Of a stretch of 64,000 bases of DNA, positions 25,444 through 34,766 are shown in pieces. Where the stretch lies: assembly GCF_002252505.1 (NCBI RefSeq), contig NZ_NNRL01000151.1:1-64000 (forward strand), given 5' to 3'. Source of the stretch: Brucella grignonensis. GTDB taxonomy: Bacteria; Pseudomonadota; Alphaproteobacteria; Rhizobiales; Rhizobiaceae. The notes below the pieces were generated by a model, which worked only from the letters and a program-made list of their open reading frames with translations, had not been told where the DNA came from and ran no database searches. How positions within the stretch are numbered: the stretch's first letter is position 1; every line of letters begins with the position of its first letter. Made by a program: the position numbers and the translations under genes.

Positions 25444-28400
25444 GCGAGGCCTTTCTTTGCATCCAACGCTACGGTTCCGCCGCGATGAAGTTTCCCCGCA
25501 TGCATGACGTCTACAAGTACGATACCATTTTCATCAACTGGAACCACAAAACGATTGAGCTTTGCCGGATTCCCGCGCCAGACAGAATATGGCTCGAGTA
25601 CTTCACCCTTCATCACGAACGAATCCACATCGACAATCGAGCCTTCCCCCATGACCACACCATAATGAACGAATGCTGCAGGTCCGAGTGTACAACCGCT
25701 GCCGATGCGAATGAAGTCGGACTTGAAAGCGCCCTCTTCCAGCGAATGCGGCTGAATAACTGATCCTTCATTGAGGGTGGCATCATCGCCAATCTCGACA
25801 AGCGAACGTTCTGTCAGGTTTGCGCCTCCGTCATAGACGCGCTTACCGATTTTCACGCCCAGCATACGAAGGATCATCGGGCGGAAGGGCGTGCCCGCAA
25901 ACAGCTGCGTAATGGGCGAGTCCGATAGTTTCCAGTGCCGCTCATGACGCCAGAAAGCTGGATCGTAAATCGTCGTCATCCGCGGCTTCAATCTCTTGAA
26001 ACCCAACGAAAGCCGTTCGATGAGGACATAAAACGGTATAGCGATAGCTGATGTCAGGACAACTGCAACAAACAACGCCTTATGCGTCCAGGCATCGTAA
26101 TAATTAAGGGCACGATCCCAGATTGCGATCGTTGCAAACAGCATCAACCATTGTGCCGCGAGGAACATCAATCCCGTGCGCAGGTTATGGAAGTTTTTAC
26201 GCCGCAACCGACGCAGGCGGTCCTCTTCCTCAATATTTGCAATGAGTTCCTTATCGCGATTTACAATGCGTGGAATTTCAAAGGATGGTGATCCCAGCAA
26301 ACCGACGTTCTCACGCACCGGCCCATCAATAGGCACCATTACCTTGGTGCCGAGCAGGCAGTTATCACCCGTACGGCCATCTGGCGGATAGAAAATATTG
26401 TTACCAAAATAGTTCCGTTCACCGATTTTGGTATGTTCCAATCGGAACGTCGCAGCCGATTTGTGCATGTTGATCATGAACAATCCGTCCGACACCATCG
26501 TCTGCGTGCCGATTTCACACAGAAGCGGATTTTCCTGTTGTTGGTTTGTGCCGAAGTTTGAACCGGTCTGGACGACCTTGTTGAGCTTCCAGCCAATCGC
26601 CCGGATGTAATGCACGATCGCAGAACTATCCCCGAACAACAGGTTAAGCAGACGCGAATTGCTGCTTAGTTCCACCATCGACTGAAGCCAGTAATGAAAG
26701 CCGTAAAGCGTATAGGTTCGGTTTGGCTTTAAAAACAGGCTGACGATACGCGGCACAAATACAGCCGCCAGCAGCGATACAACAATCGCACCCACAAGCG
26801 TTACCGTTGTACCGATGGCGACAATACCGATCGTTTCCTGATAGTCGTCACTGACATTCTGCCAATAGCTATGGAACAACAGTGGAAATGGCGTGACGAG
26901 CGTAAACAGCCCGATGAGCTGCACCATTTCAAAAGCAACGCGTCGGGTCTTGGACAAGGTGATATTGCGGACTTTGCAATAGTCGGCATCGGTCTGCGTC
27001 GCAGGTGATCCATGCCAGTGCTCACCGTCAGGAATAGTCTGGCCGCGTTGAAGCGAAGAAGCGTGGCCAAGCTGGGATTCATTGCCAATCTTGGTGTCAA
27101 TGTCCAACGTGGATCCGACACCAACGAAAGCATCATCTCCGATGGTAATCGACCCGGTGTGAATGTAGCCGCTCTCCGCACGGTAACCCAGAATATTGGA
27201 TTCACGACGCAAAATTGAATTTTCGCCAATCGAAATCAGATCCGTGCATACCGGTATTGCCCGACATTCGATGGCAGTGTTGCGACCGAGCTTCGCTCCA
27301 AGCAGCCGCAGATAGAGACTATAAAGCGGGTTGCCGCGGAAAAGCACCACAGGTGCCGTCCGGATCAGCGTTTTGACCACCCAGAAGCGATAATATCGCA
27401 AGCCCCAGATCGGGAAACGTTCTTCTTTCCAGCGACCAATAAGCAGCCATTTTGCAAGGATCGCAAAACCCGTCATCCCGAAAAAGCTGGCGCCAGCCAA
27501 AACCACACAGCGGAAATAAAGCTGCAAAGGCTCATCGAGTTTGAGGTAGACCCAGTCAAGCCCCTTGTCGAAAAACAGCAAACCGACATAGCTGTAGATT
27601 GCATAAAATGCGAGCTGGGCTGCGCCGCACGTCCAATATGCAAAATTGGATGCCTTATGGGTGAGGCTTTGTTCAGTGACAGATGCCACCGATTGCTGTG
27701 GCAAATGTAAGTGTTTCGCAAGACCGGTGATTGACGGATGCAGATAAATATCCCGCATTGACGCCATCTCCCAGCCTTGCACGGTGCGCAGACGTGCACA
27801 GAAGCGTGCCATCAGCAAGGAATTGGCGCCAAGGTCATCAAAGAAATTATCTTCGACCGAAACCTCGTCGAGGTTCAGCACTTCCGCCAAGGCTTCAGCC
27901 ATGAAACGCTGGTCGTCATTGGCTGGCGGAATAATGACGCGTTCGGCCGAAAGACGCACATTGGTTGGCTTTGGTAGCTGACGCAGATCAGCCTTGTTGG
28001 AAACCGTCATCGGAATTGCGTCGAGCTCTTCCAGATAGGTCGGGACCATGTAAGACGGAAGGCGGCGTTTGAGTTCGCGTGCAATGTCGGCGCGCTGGAT
28101 GGGCGGCATTCCGGATTTAGGCGCATAATAGGCAACGAGTTCGACGCGGCCCGGCTCAATCTCCCACGTTGTCACAGCTGCCTGTGCCACCGAAGGATTG
28201 TCGAGAAGAACCGCTTCGATTTCGCCAAGCTCAATACGATAACCACGTATTTTCACCTGCGTATCGATACGACCACGATATTCGATTTCGCCTTGTGCAT
28301 TGATACGTCCGAGATCGCCCGTACGGTAAATCCTTTTTGAAGGATTATTCGGCAGACCTATAAAGTCTGGAATGAACTTCTGATCCGTAAGGTCCTGCCT

Positions 28401-29621
28401 GTTGAGATAGCCCACCGCAAGACCAATGCCAGCAATGCCAATTTCACCGAGCTCATCGGGATCCGTCAGCTTTGCTTCTGTCGGATCGATAATGACGATC
28501 GAATAAGTCGGTAACGGCGCACCGATTGTTACCGGTTTATCAGGCGTCAGCACCCCCATGGTGGCGGTAACGGTTGCTTCAGTCGGACCATAGGTATTCA
28601 GAAGCAAGCGCCCGGGTTTTGTCCAGCGGGTCACCAGATTGAGTGGACATGCCTCGCCGCCAACCATGAGCAGACGTAACTTGGGAACGTCACTTTCAAT
28701 AGACGACAGCAATGTCGGGCTGCACGCCATGCAATTGATGTCGTTTGTGCGCAGAAAATCGGCCAGTTCTTCGCCAACCAGCGTCAAGGGACCAGGCGCG
28801 GGGATGACGGTAGCGCCCGCCACGAAGGGAACCCAGTATTCCTCGGCCGAGAAATCGAAAGCAATCGTCATGCCGTGATAGACACGGTCACTGGGTTTGT
28901 ACCCATATGAAACGGCTGCCACACGCAGAAAGTTGCAGAAGCTTTGATGACGAATGGCAACGCCTTTTGGTCGCCCGGTCGTACCCGACGTATAAAGAAT
29001 GTAGCAAATCTCGTCAGGGTTAGCCGCTCTTGCAGCAATATCCAATCGAGCATTGGAATGCTGAGATATTTCCGCAGAACAGGCATCGATCAATATATGG
29101 GGAACAGGCATTTGTTCCACGCGTGCCGAATAGGCACGAAGGGAAATCACAAGTTTGACACCGGCATCATCAATGATAAGTGCCATACGGTCTTCTGGAA
29201 AAGCGGTAGCGAGCGGCACATATGCAGCACCCGCCTTCATCACCGCCAGAAGGGTGATGTAAGTCTCAGCAGAGCGGTCAAGCAACAGGCCGATGCGATC
29301 GCCGGGCTTCACGCCATGCTCGATCAACAGCCGCGCGAATTGATTAGCACGCTCATCAAGTTCCTTGTAAGTCCAGGACCGCCCATCGGAAATAACTGCG
29401 ACAGAGCCTGCAAACTTCTCTGCGAGTTTTTCAAAAAAGATATCAAGCCGCTCGCCGGGTTCGCCTGCCTGCGCAAAGTCTGCGCCGAGCAGAATTTGCT
29501 GATGTGGCGCAGAAGTGCTCGAAGCCTGAGGCGGCATACCCACATGCCGTTCGCTTGCGTCACTTTCATCATTTGTGGATGGAATTTTATCCAATCCAGC
29601 ACCATCAATACCGTGGCTCAT
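25440..29621 (-). CDS. Pls/PosA-type membrane-bound nonribosomal peptide synthetase
   Basis: A 1393-residue single-module synthetase. The adenylation domain covers about residues 55-550: A3 YTSGTTGRPKG (210-220), A5 NTYGPTE (342-348), A7 YRTGDLG (432-438) and catalytic Lys543. The carrier domain follows, with Ser601 in LGANSL. There is no condensation or thioesterase domain. Instead residues about 660-1380 contain six or more transmembrane helices interleaved with left-handed beta-helix segments (hexapeptide repeats near 790-870, 1070-1130 and 1260-1350). This is the layout of epsilon-poly-lysine synthetase Pls and of PosA-like proteins, in which the membrane part polymerises the activated amino acid. 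Glu260 in the pocket suggests a basic substrate. It heads an operon with GNAT and phosphopantetheinyl transferase genes. Confidence 0.88.
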   Translation of the reverse strand: MSHGIDGAGLDKIPSTNDESDASERHVGMPPQASSTSAPHQQILLGADFAQAGEPGERLDIFFEKLAEKFAGSVAVISDGRSWTYKELDERANQFARLLIEHGVKPGDRIGLLLDRSAETYITLLAVMKAGAAYVPLATAFPEDRMALIIDDAGVKLVISLRAYSARVEQMPVPHILIDACSAEISQHSNARLDIAARAANPDEICYILYTSGTTGRPKGVAIRHQSFCNFLRVAAVSYGYKPSDRVYHGMTIAFDFSAEEYWVPFVAGATVIPAPGPLTLVGEELADFLRTNDINCMACSPTLLSSIESDVPKLRLLMVGGEACPLNLVTRWTKPGRLLLNTYGPTEATVTATMGVLTPDKPVTIGAPLPTYSIVIIDPTEAKLTDPDELGEIGIAGIGLAVGYLNRQDLTDQKFIPDFIGLPNNPSKRIYRTGDLGRINAQGEIEYRGRIDTQVKIRGYRIELGEIEAVLLDNPSVAQAAVTTWEIEPGRVELVAYYAPKSGMPPIQRADIARELKRRLPSYMVPTYLEELDAIPMTVSNKADLRQLPKPTNVRLSAERVIIPPANDDQRFMAEALAEVLNLDEVSVEDNFFDDLGANSLLMARFCARLRTVQGWEMASMRDIYLHPSITGLAKHLHLPQQSVASVTEQSLTHKASNFAYWTCGAAQLAFYAIYSYVGLLFFDKGLDWVYLKLDEPLQLYFRCVVLAGASFFGMTGFAILAKWLLIGRWKEERFPIWGLRYYRFWVVKTLIRTAPVVLFRGNPLYSLYLRLLGAKLGRNTAIECRAIPVCTDLISIGENSILRRESNILGYRAESGYIHTGSITIGDDAFVGVGSTLDIDTKIGNESQLGHASSLQRGQTIPDGEHWHGSPATQTDADYCKVRNITLSKTRRVAFEMVQLIGLFTLVTPFPLLFHSYWQNVSDDYQETIGIVAIGTTVTLVGAIVVSLLAAVFVPRIVSLFLKPNRTYTLYGFHYWLQSMVELSSNSRLLNLLFGDSSAIVHYIRAIGWKLNKVVQTGSNFGTNQQQENPLLCEIGTQTMVSDGLFMINMHKSAATFRLEHTKIGERNYFGNNIFYPPDGRTGDNCLLGTKVMVPIDGPVRENVGLLGSPSFEIPRIVNRDKELIANIEEEDRLRRLRRKNFHNLRTGLMFLAAQWLMLFATIAIWDRALNYYDAWTHKALFVAVVLTSAIAIPFYVLIERLSLGFKRLKPRMTTIYDPAFWRHERHWKLSDSPITQLFAGTPFRPMILRMLGVKIGKRVYDGGANLTERSLVEIGDDATLNEGSVIQPHSLEEGAFKSDFIRIGSGCTLGPAAFVHYGVVMGEGSIVDVDSFVMKGEVLEPYSVWRGNPAKLNRFVVPVDENGIVLVDVMHAGKLHRGGTVALDAKKGLA

Positions 29622-30255
29622 TTTAAATACTCACTGACCAAAGGTCGCGCATCGCCGGGCATTTGTACGCGTTAGGCGAGACACCTGAATATGATCAGGT
29701 ATTGTCTATCGTCGGACTGTGCACAGCGGCTCATCTGACCGCTTCTGGCGTAGGCAACTACGCAATATAATCAAAATAAGAAAGTGACATTCTCTTGACT
29801 AAAAATATTGTTTTTTAAGTGTTGCAGATTGGCGCTGGTATTGCTCATTGTTTATACACAAACGCAATACACCACAGTAATCATTCATTGCAGATGCCCG
29901 CAAACAGGCGTCTTTTGCCCCTTCGTTCTGACACATTGCATATCGCCATATGCAGCAACCGAGCGTATCCGGGGCTCATCAAAAATGCGTCAATCACAAG
30001 GACCGCTGGCGAGATGCCATCCCGCCCCCCCTTTGTTGCCCGTGGTACAAGCCCTTAGAGCGCGTTTGATCTGATTGAATCAGCTCGGCGCTCTAAAACC
30101 TCATTATTTAAAGCATAATCTTATCGATCCTCGTTTCACTCCGGTCGGATTATGCTCTATCTCTTTGTTTTTTCGCATTACCCGGCGCAAAACCGCTTCG
30201 CACTTTTGCTGGAAATGCTCTAGTGTCGACGCGTGGAGATCACCCCTTTTAACAA
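29622..30255. other. 634-bp intergenic region
   Basis: This is the upstream region of both the leftward synthetase operon and the rightward DUF930 gene. The left 430 bases are AT-rich and hold no recognisable gene or operator. The right part is filled by copies of the dispersed repeat, listed separately. Confidence 0.6.
30056..30222. repeat. cluster of dispersed AGAGC repeats
   Basis: Two units lie side by side. The first (30056-30095) is a short palindrome TAGAGCGCG...CGCTCTA. The second (30111-30222) is a composite with AAGCATAATC, an inner GATTATGCTCTATCTC, and the full CGCAAAACCGCTTCGCACTT...TGCTCTA right end. It ends 33 bases before the DUF930 start. Confidence 0.8.
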
Positions 30256-31110
30256 ATGCAGCACTTGGCCAAAAAAATACTGGAAGAAGCAGGCTGGGGA
30301 TTCCCGGCATCCGTCGTTCTTCATCTGACTTTGGCGCTATTGCTGATCTATCGTGTCCCTGAGTTGTCGCCCCCGGCTCCGGATCAAAGCGTCAATGTGG
30401 AACTGGTTCCTCCGAAACCAAACGCGCCACCATCAGATGGCAAGTCGAATACGGATACCAAGCGGTCGCCTCAGGCTTTCGAATCTGCTTCGGCGGAAAA
30501 AGAACAGCCAGCCCCCGCAGACCACGCTCAACCGGTAATGAATAAGGTCGAACCACAGAAAACAGAAACTCACAATCCCATTTCGAAAGAGGAGAATAAA
30601 ACTCTCCAGAAACCCGATAATAGTGCGCCGTCTGTCACTGAATTGAGCACCGACACCGAAGGCCTGCCCGCCGTGCCAAAAATGACTGCTCCAGCGCCGC
30701 AAAATCCAACCGTTACACCTGACAAGCCCACGGAAGTGAAGGTCAAACTCACTTCTGCGCAGCAAATCTATTCAAAGGATACGCTCTCAGATCCTCGCGT
30801 AAAACAAGCGATCGGCAAACTCCCTCCACGAGATCGGATCGTTCAGATTTGCGGGATCGAGGCGCTGGAACAGGTTCGCCACCAAAGACCTGGTACTTTT
30901 CCAGACATGCTTGCTCCCAGTGCGGGTGTTGTTTCAGAAACCAGCTTCACGATCCACGACGGAGCTTTTCGCAGTCGGGCGAAGTGGTATTCGATCGATT
31001 TCAAATGTCAGGTCGACAGCAAAGCGATGAAGATAACTGATTTCAGCTATTCTATTGGCAAGGCTATCCCTGAAGCGCAGTGGAATTCGAGGCAGCTGCC
31101 AAGAGATTAG
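30256..31110 (+). CDS. DUF930 domain protein with TonB-like N-terminus
   Basis: A 284-residue protein. Residues 14-33 form one transmembrane helix (WGFPASVVLHLTLALLLIYR), followed by a long Pro/Lys/Glu-rich linker (about 35-165) as in TonB-like periplasm-spanning proteins. A globular C-terminal domain starts at about residue 170 with VKLTSAQQIYS and contains PRDRIVQICGIEALEQVRH and AKWYSIDFKCQVD with two Cys, the pattern of DUF930. The domain's function is not known. The stop TAG is the first triplet of a TAGAGCATG repeat end, so the original C-terminus may have been altered slightly. Confidence 0.8.
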   Translation: MQHLAKKILEEAGWGFPASVVLHLTLALLLIYRVPELSPPAPDQSVNVELVPPKPNAPPSDGKSNTDTKRSPQAFESASAEKEQPAPADHAQPVMNKVEPQKTETHNPISKEENKTLQKPDNSAPSVTELSTDTEGLPAVPKMTAPAPQNPTVTPDKPTEVKVKLTSAQQIYSKDTLSDPRVKQAIGKLPPRDRIVQICGIEALEQVRHQRPGTFPDMLAPSAGVVSETSFTIHDGAFRSRAKWYSIDFKCQVDSKAMKITDFSYSIGKAIPEAQWNSRQLPRD

Positions 31111-31325
31111 AGCATGTCTCCCGAAGGTGGGGCAACGCCCAATCTCGGTGAAAAACTGTTCCGTCCTGAAACAATTATTAGCATGCTACCATTTCAACTT
31201 TCATCATGTGCCGAAATAAACATCTATTAACGTCATAATTTGTAGCATTTGATTCCAATCAATGCTGCTGATGTCTAATCTCCGCATACCCTTGGCTATT
31301 CCTATTTTATTGGGGGCTAAGGCAA

Positions 31326-32669
31326 ATGAAACTGATCTGGAAAGCGGGAGTTGCGGGCGCTGGCGCGCTGGCAGCAGCATGGCTCTTTGCGCTTTCGACA
31401 CCCTATTGGCTGACACCCGTGCGGGAAAACACCGTTGATGTCAGCGACAAAAAGCTAATCGCCAAAGGAGAATATGTAGCCTATGCAGGCGACTGCGCGG
31501 CCTGTCATACGGCTCCCGGCGGCAAGGCCTTTGCTGGCGGTTTGGGGATGCAAACGCCGCTTGGCACGATTTACTCCACCAACATTACGCCCGACACGGA
31601 AACGGGTATTGGCAATTATAGCTACAGCGACTTTGAACGCGCCGTGCGACAGGGTGTGCGCAAGGATAACGTGCACCTTTATCCGGCTATGCCTTTCGTT
31701 TCTTATACCGTGGTCAGTGATGACGATATCGAAGCGCTTTACGCGTTCTTCATGTCGAAAGTCGATGCCGTAAAGCAGGAAAACCAGCCAAGCACGTTGC
31801 CGTGGCCGACGAATATGCGCTGGCCACTTGCTTATTGGCAGCTGCTTTTCGGAAATTCCCGCGCATTCGAAATCGCAGCCGATACAGACCCGGTCATTGC
31901 ACGCGGTGCCTATCTTGTGGAGGGCCTTGGTCACTGCGGCGCCTGTCATACGCCGCGTGGATTGGCCTATGAGGAAAAAGCCGTAAAGAACGATCCAAAA
32001 GGCAGCTTCCTTTCCGGGTCAGTGCTTGAAGGCTGGTATGCGAAGAACTTACGCGATCAGGATACAGGCCTTTCGACTTGGGCCGAAGACGAGATCGTTA
32101 CCTTCCTCAAAACCGGGCGTACAGATCGGACAGCTGCATTTGGCTCTATGGCTGATGTCGTTCAACACTCAACCCAGCATCTTGAGGAAGAAGATTTACG
32201 CTCGATCGCGCGTTATTTGAAATCACTGCCACCCAGTGAGGGTCGCGAGCGACAGTGGAAGCCAAAGGAAGATGTCACAACGGCTGCGCTCAAAGCCGGT
32301 GATTTCAGTGCGCCGGGCGCCATGTCCTATGTCGAGCAATGTTCTGTCTGCCACCGTATGGACGGCAAAGGCGCTCCGCGCATTTATCCCGCACTTGCAG
32401 ACAACTCCATCGTATTCGCCGATGATCCAAGCTCGCTCATTCAGGTTACACTGACGGGTGGCCGAACGCCTGAAACCCCTGAGGATAAAATGGCTTTCAC
32501 AATGCCGGGTTTCGCCAGTCTTCCCAACTGGCAGGTGGCTGAAATCCTCAATTTCATCCGAAATGGCTGGGGCAATCATGGCGATGTCATAACAGAGCAG
32601 GATATCGCGCGAATGCGGCGTGAAATCGCCCATAAACCTGTTCACTATGTTCCGGAGAACAAGCAATGA
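31326..32669 (+). CDS. triheme cytochrome c (alcohol/gluconate dehydrogenase cytochrome subunit type)
   Basis: A 447-residue exported cytochrome c. The N-terminus is a signal anchor (WKAGVAGAGALAAAWLFAL). Three heme-binding motifs are visible: CAACH (57-61), CGACH (204-208) and CSVCH (339-343), each in a separate domain, as in AdhB-type and gluconate-dehydrogenase cytochrome subunits. It would pass electrons from a periplasmic dehydrogenase to the respiratory chain. AAGGCAA precedes the start. Its stop overlaps the start of the TsdA-like diheme cytochrome by ATGA, so the two are made together. No flavin or quinoprotein dehydrogenase is adjacent. Confidence 0.9.
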   Translation: MKLIWKAGVAGAGALAAAWLFALSTPYWLTPVRENTVDVSDKKLIAKGEYVAYAGDCAACHTAPGGKAFAGGLGMQTPLGTIYSTNITPDTETGIGNYSYSDFERAVRQGVRKDNVHLYPAMPFVSYTVVSDDDIEALYAFFMSKVDAVKQENQPSTLPWPTNMRWPLAYWQLLFGNSRAFEIAADTDPVIARGAYLVEGLGHCGACHTPRGLAYEEKAVKNDPKGSFLSGSVLEGWYAKNLRDQDTGLSTWAEDEIVTFLKTGRTDRTAAFGSMADVVQHSTQHLEEEDLRSIARYLKSLPPSEGRERQWKPKEDVTTAALKAGDFSAPGAMSYVEQCSVCHRMDGKGAPRIYPALADNSIVFADDPSSLIQVTLTGGRTPETPEDKMAFTMPGFASLPNWQVAEILNFIRNGWGNHGDVITEQDIARMRREIAHKPVHYVPENKQ

Positions 32670-33577
32670 AAACCACCACGATTGTCGTTCTCGGTGCGGG
32701 ATTTGCAGTGGCAGTAACAGGCGGCGCCTTCGTCTTCAACCATTTGCGACCGGTCTTGGACGCGCCGGCACCCGTGACCTATGCAGTGCTGGACAAAGAC
32801 AAGAAGCAGGTTGGCACCTATGTTGTTCCACCAGACCGCGACATCCTGAAAGAACCCAATGCTTCTGACATCATGCAGGGAAAGCGACTGCTTAACGAAA
32901 CAGCCCGCCTTCTTCCTGATAATGTCGGCAATGGATTGAACTGTAGTTCCTGCCATATAGGACAGGGCAAGGTGGATAATGTCGCCTCTTACATCAACAC
33001 CAGCAATTTCTATCCTGCTGTTATGCCGCGTGCTGGCAAAGAAGTTGATCTGGTCATGCGCATCAATGGCTGCTTCCAACGTTCAATGAACGGCAAGCCT
33101 CTGCCACCGAAGGGGCCAGACATGACCGCGATGGTTGCCTACATGGACTGGCTCGGGCAAGGCGTGACCAAGGGAACCAAAGTAGCAGTCCGAAATGCTG
33201 GGCCTATCGATGACAGTCTCGTTCCAGATCCCACCAACGGAGCAAAGATCTACGCAGCGCAATGTTCGACCTGCCACGGCGCAGACGGAGAGGGCATGAA
33301 GGACATGGCTGGCGATTACATTTTCCCACCACTTTGGGGTGACGAAAGCTTCAACATCGGCGCGGGACTCGCCCGTACCTATAAGGCAGCACAGTTCGTA
33401 AAATATGCGATGCCGCCTGCACAGAACCACAACCTGCCCATAGGTCAGGGCGGCATCTTGACCGATCAGGAAGCCATCGATGTGTCGGAATATTTCACCC
33501 ACATGCCACGACCGGATTTTGCCGGAAAGGTGAAGGATTGGCCAAACAGCAAGAAGCCGAAAGACGCCCGATATTGA
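32666..33577 (+). CDS. diheme cytochrome c, thiosulfate-dehydrogenase (TsdA)-like
   Basis: A 303-residue exported protein with a signal anchor (TTIVVLGAGFAVAVTGGAF) and two heme motifs: CSSCH (93-97) and CSTCH (200-204). The region between reads INGCFQRSMNGKPLP, closely matching the TsdA signature in which the Cys (Cys136 here) is the unusual axial ligand of the catalytic heme. TsdA oxidises thiosulfate to tetrathionate or does the reverse. That assignment is by motif, so another sulfur substrate remains possible. It is translationally coupled to the triheme cytochrome, which could act as its electron acceptor. Confidence 0.8.
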   Translation: MKTTTIVVLGAGFAVAVTGGAFVFNHLRPVLDAPAPVTYAVLDKDKKQVGTYVVPPDRDILKEPNASDIMQGKRLLNETARLLPDNVGNGLNCSSCHIGQGKVDNVASYINTSNFYPAVMPRAGKEVDLVMRINGCFQRSMNGKPLPPKGPDMTAMVAYMDWLGQGVTKGTKVAVRNAGPIDDSLVPDPTNGAKIYAAQCSTCHGADGEGMKDMAGDYIFPPLWGDESFNIGAGLARTYKAAQFVKYAMPPAQNHNLPIGQGGILTDQEAIDVSEYFTHMPRPDFAGKVKDWPNSKKPKDARY

Positions 33578-33595
33578 GGGCATGAGAAAACAATA

Positions 33596-33625
33596 ACGCT
33601 CTGAACCGATATACGGCCAGAGCGT
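33596..33625. terminator. hairpin downstream of the cytochrome pair
   Basis: Stem ACGCTCTG (33596-33603) and CAGAGCGT (33618-33625), followed by CTATTTA. The T run is short, so termination may be weak. Confidence 0.5.
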
Positions 33626-33630
33626 CTATT

Positions 33631-33738
33631 TAGAGCGCATCCCGAAAAATGTGAAACGGTTTTCGGACAAAGATGCGCGTTAAAACTAATATTTAGAGCG
33701 CATTTCGATCTGATCCAATCAGATCGAAATGCGCTCTA
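33631..33738. repeat. dispersed AGAGC palindromic repeat
   Basis: Begins TAGAGCGCATCCCGAAAAAT, contains the core GTGAAACGGTTTTCGGAC, and ends in the perfect dyad GCGCATTTCGATCTGATC / GATCAGATCGAAATGCGC with a terminal CTCTA. It lies between the convergent cytochrome and sugar-transport operons. Confidence 0.85.
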
Positions 33739-33776
33739 AGAGACTGCACTGTCGCAGAAACACCGATGTCTCCGGG

Positions 33777-34766
33777 TCAGCCAATGGCCGACAGGCGCTC
33801 ACGATATTTATCGACAATGACTGCGAGAATAATTACAAATCCCGTAATCATCTGACGCATGAAGTCGCTAAGACCAAGCAAAACGAGACCATTGGCGAGC
33901 ACGCCGATAATCACCGCTCCAAGAAGCGTTCCCAGAATGGAGCCTCTGCCGCCCGTCAGACTGACACCACCAATGATAACTGCGGCGATGGCGTTCAGTT
34001 CAAAACCGATACCAATGATCGGGCTCGCGACATTCAGGCGCGCCATATAGATGATTGCACCAATCCCAACGGCCGCGCCAGCAATCGTGAAAGCAGCAAT
34101 TTTGTACCAAAACACCGGATGTCCGGCCAGCCGCACGGCTTCCTCATTGTTGCCAATACCATACAGAAGACGGCCGAAAACAGTCCGATTAAGTACAAAC
34201 CAGCTTATAGCCACCATCGCCAAAGCGACGAGAAAGGCCAGCGGTATTCCGAACAGAGTCTGCGAACCAAACGCATTGAACGCTGGCGGAAAGGAATAGA
34301 TCGCGCGTGCGTCAGTCACCTGCAGTGCCGCACCCCGCGCGATGTTCAGCATACCCAATGTCACGATGAAAGACGGCAACCCCCAATAGGCGCTTATGAA
34401 GCCGTTAAGAAACCCGCAAGCAATGCCCACAGCGATGGACGCGAGTGTGGCAAGAGCAACGGCTTCGACAACGCCAAGTCCTGGCAGGTTCATCACCGTT
34501 CCACCAACCACGGCACACAGGGCCAGAAGCGATCCCACCGACAGATCAATACCGCCGATCAATATGACAAAGGTCATACCTATCGCCAGAATAAGATTGA
34601 TGGTCACCTGGGTGAGAATGTTGGTGATGTTATTGAACGACAGGAAATGCTGCGTGGTAAGTGAGAACACTACGATGAGCAATAAAAGCGCGAGGGCAAT
34701 GCCAGAATCGCGCAAAAGATTTGCGAACCGGATAGAAGAAGAGCGGTTCGGAGCGACATTAGCCAT
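33777..34766 (-). CDS. ribose-type ABC transporter permease
   Basis: A 329-residue CUT2-family permease (RbsC-like) with about ten transmembrane helices. The conserved segment LAIGMTFVILIGGIDLSVGS and the EAA-like loop MARLNVASPIIGIGFELNAIAAVIIGG are present. ATG 34766 overlaps the ATPase stop and has AAGGA upstream. It is the third gene of a leftward binding-protein/ATPase/permease operon, which should import a pentose or nucleoside-derived sugar. Confidence 0.9.
   Translation of the reverse strand: MANVAPNRSSSIRFANLLRDSGIALALLLLIVVFSLTTQHFLSFNNITNILTQVTINLILAIGMTFVILIGGIDLSVGSLLALCAVVGGTVMNLPGLGVVEAVALATLASIAVGIACGFLNGFISAYWGLPSFIVTLGMLNIARGAALQVTDARAIYSFPPAFNAFGSQTLFGIPLAFLVALAMVAISWFVLNRTVFGRLLYGIGNNEEAVRLAGHPVFWYKIAAFTIAGAAVGIGAIIYMARLNVASPIIGIGFELNAIAAVIIGGVSLTGGRGSILGTLLGAVIIGVLANGLVLLGLSDFMRQMITGFVIILAVIVDKYRERLSAIG

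Noticed and set aside
29622..29999. Operator search upstream of the Pls-type synthetase
   Set aside because: Only AT-rich sequence was seen, with no convincing dyad or promoter pair.
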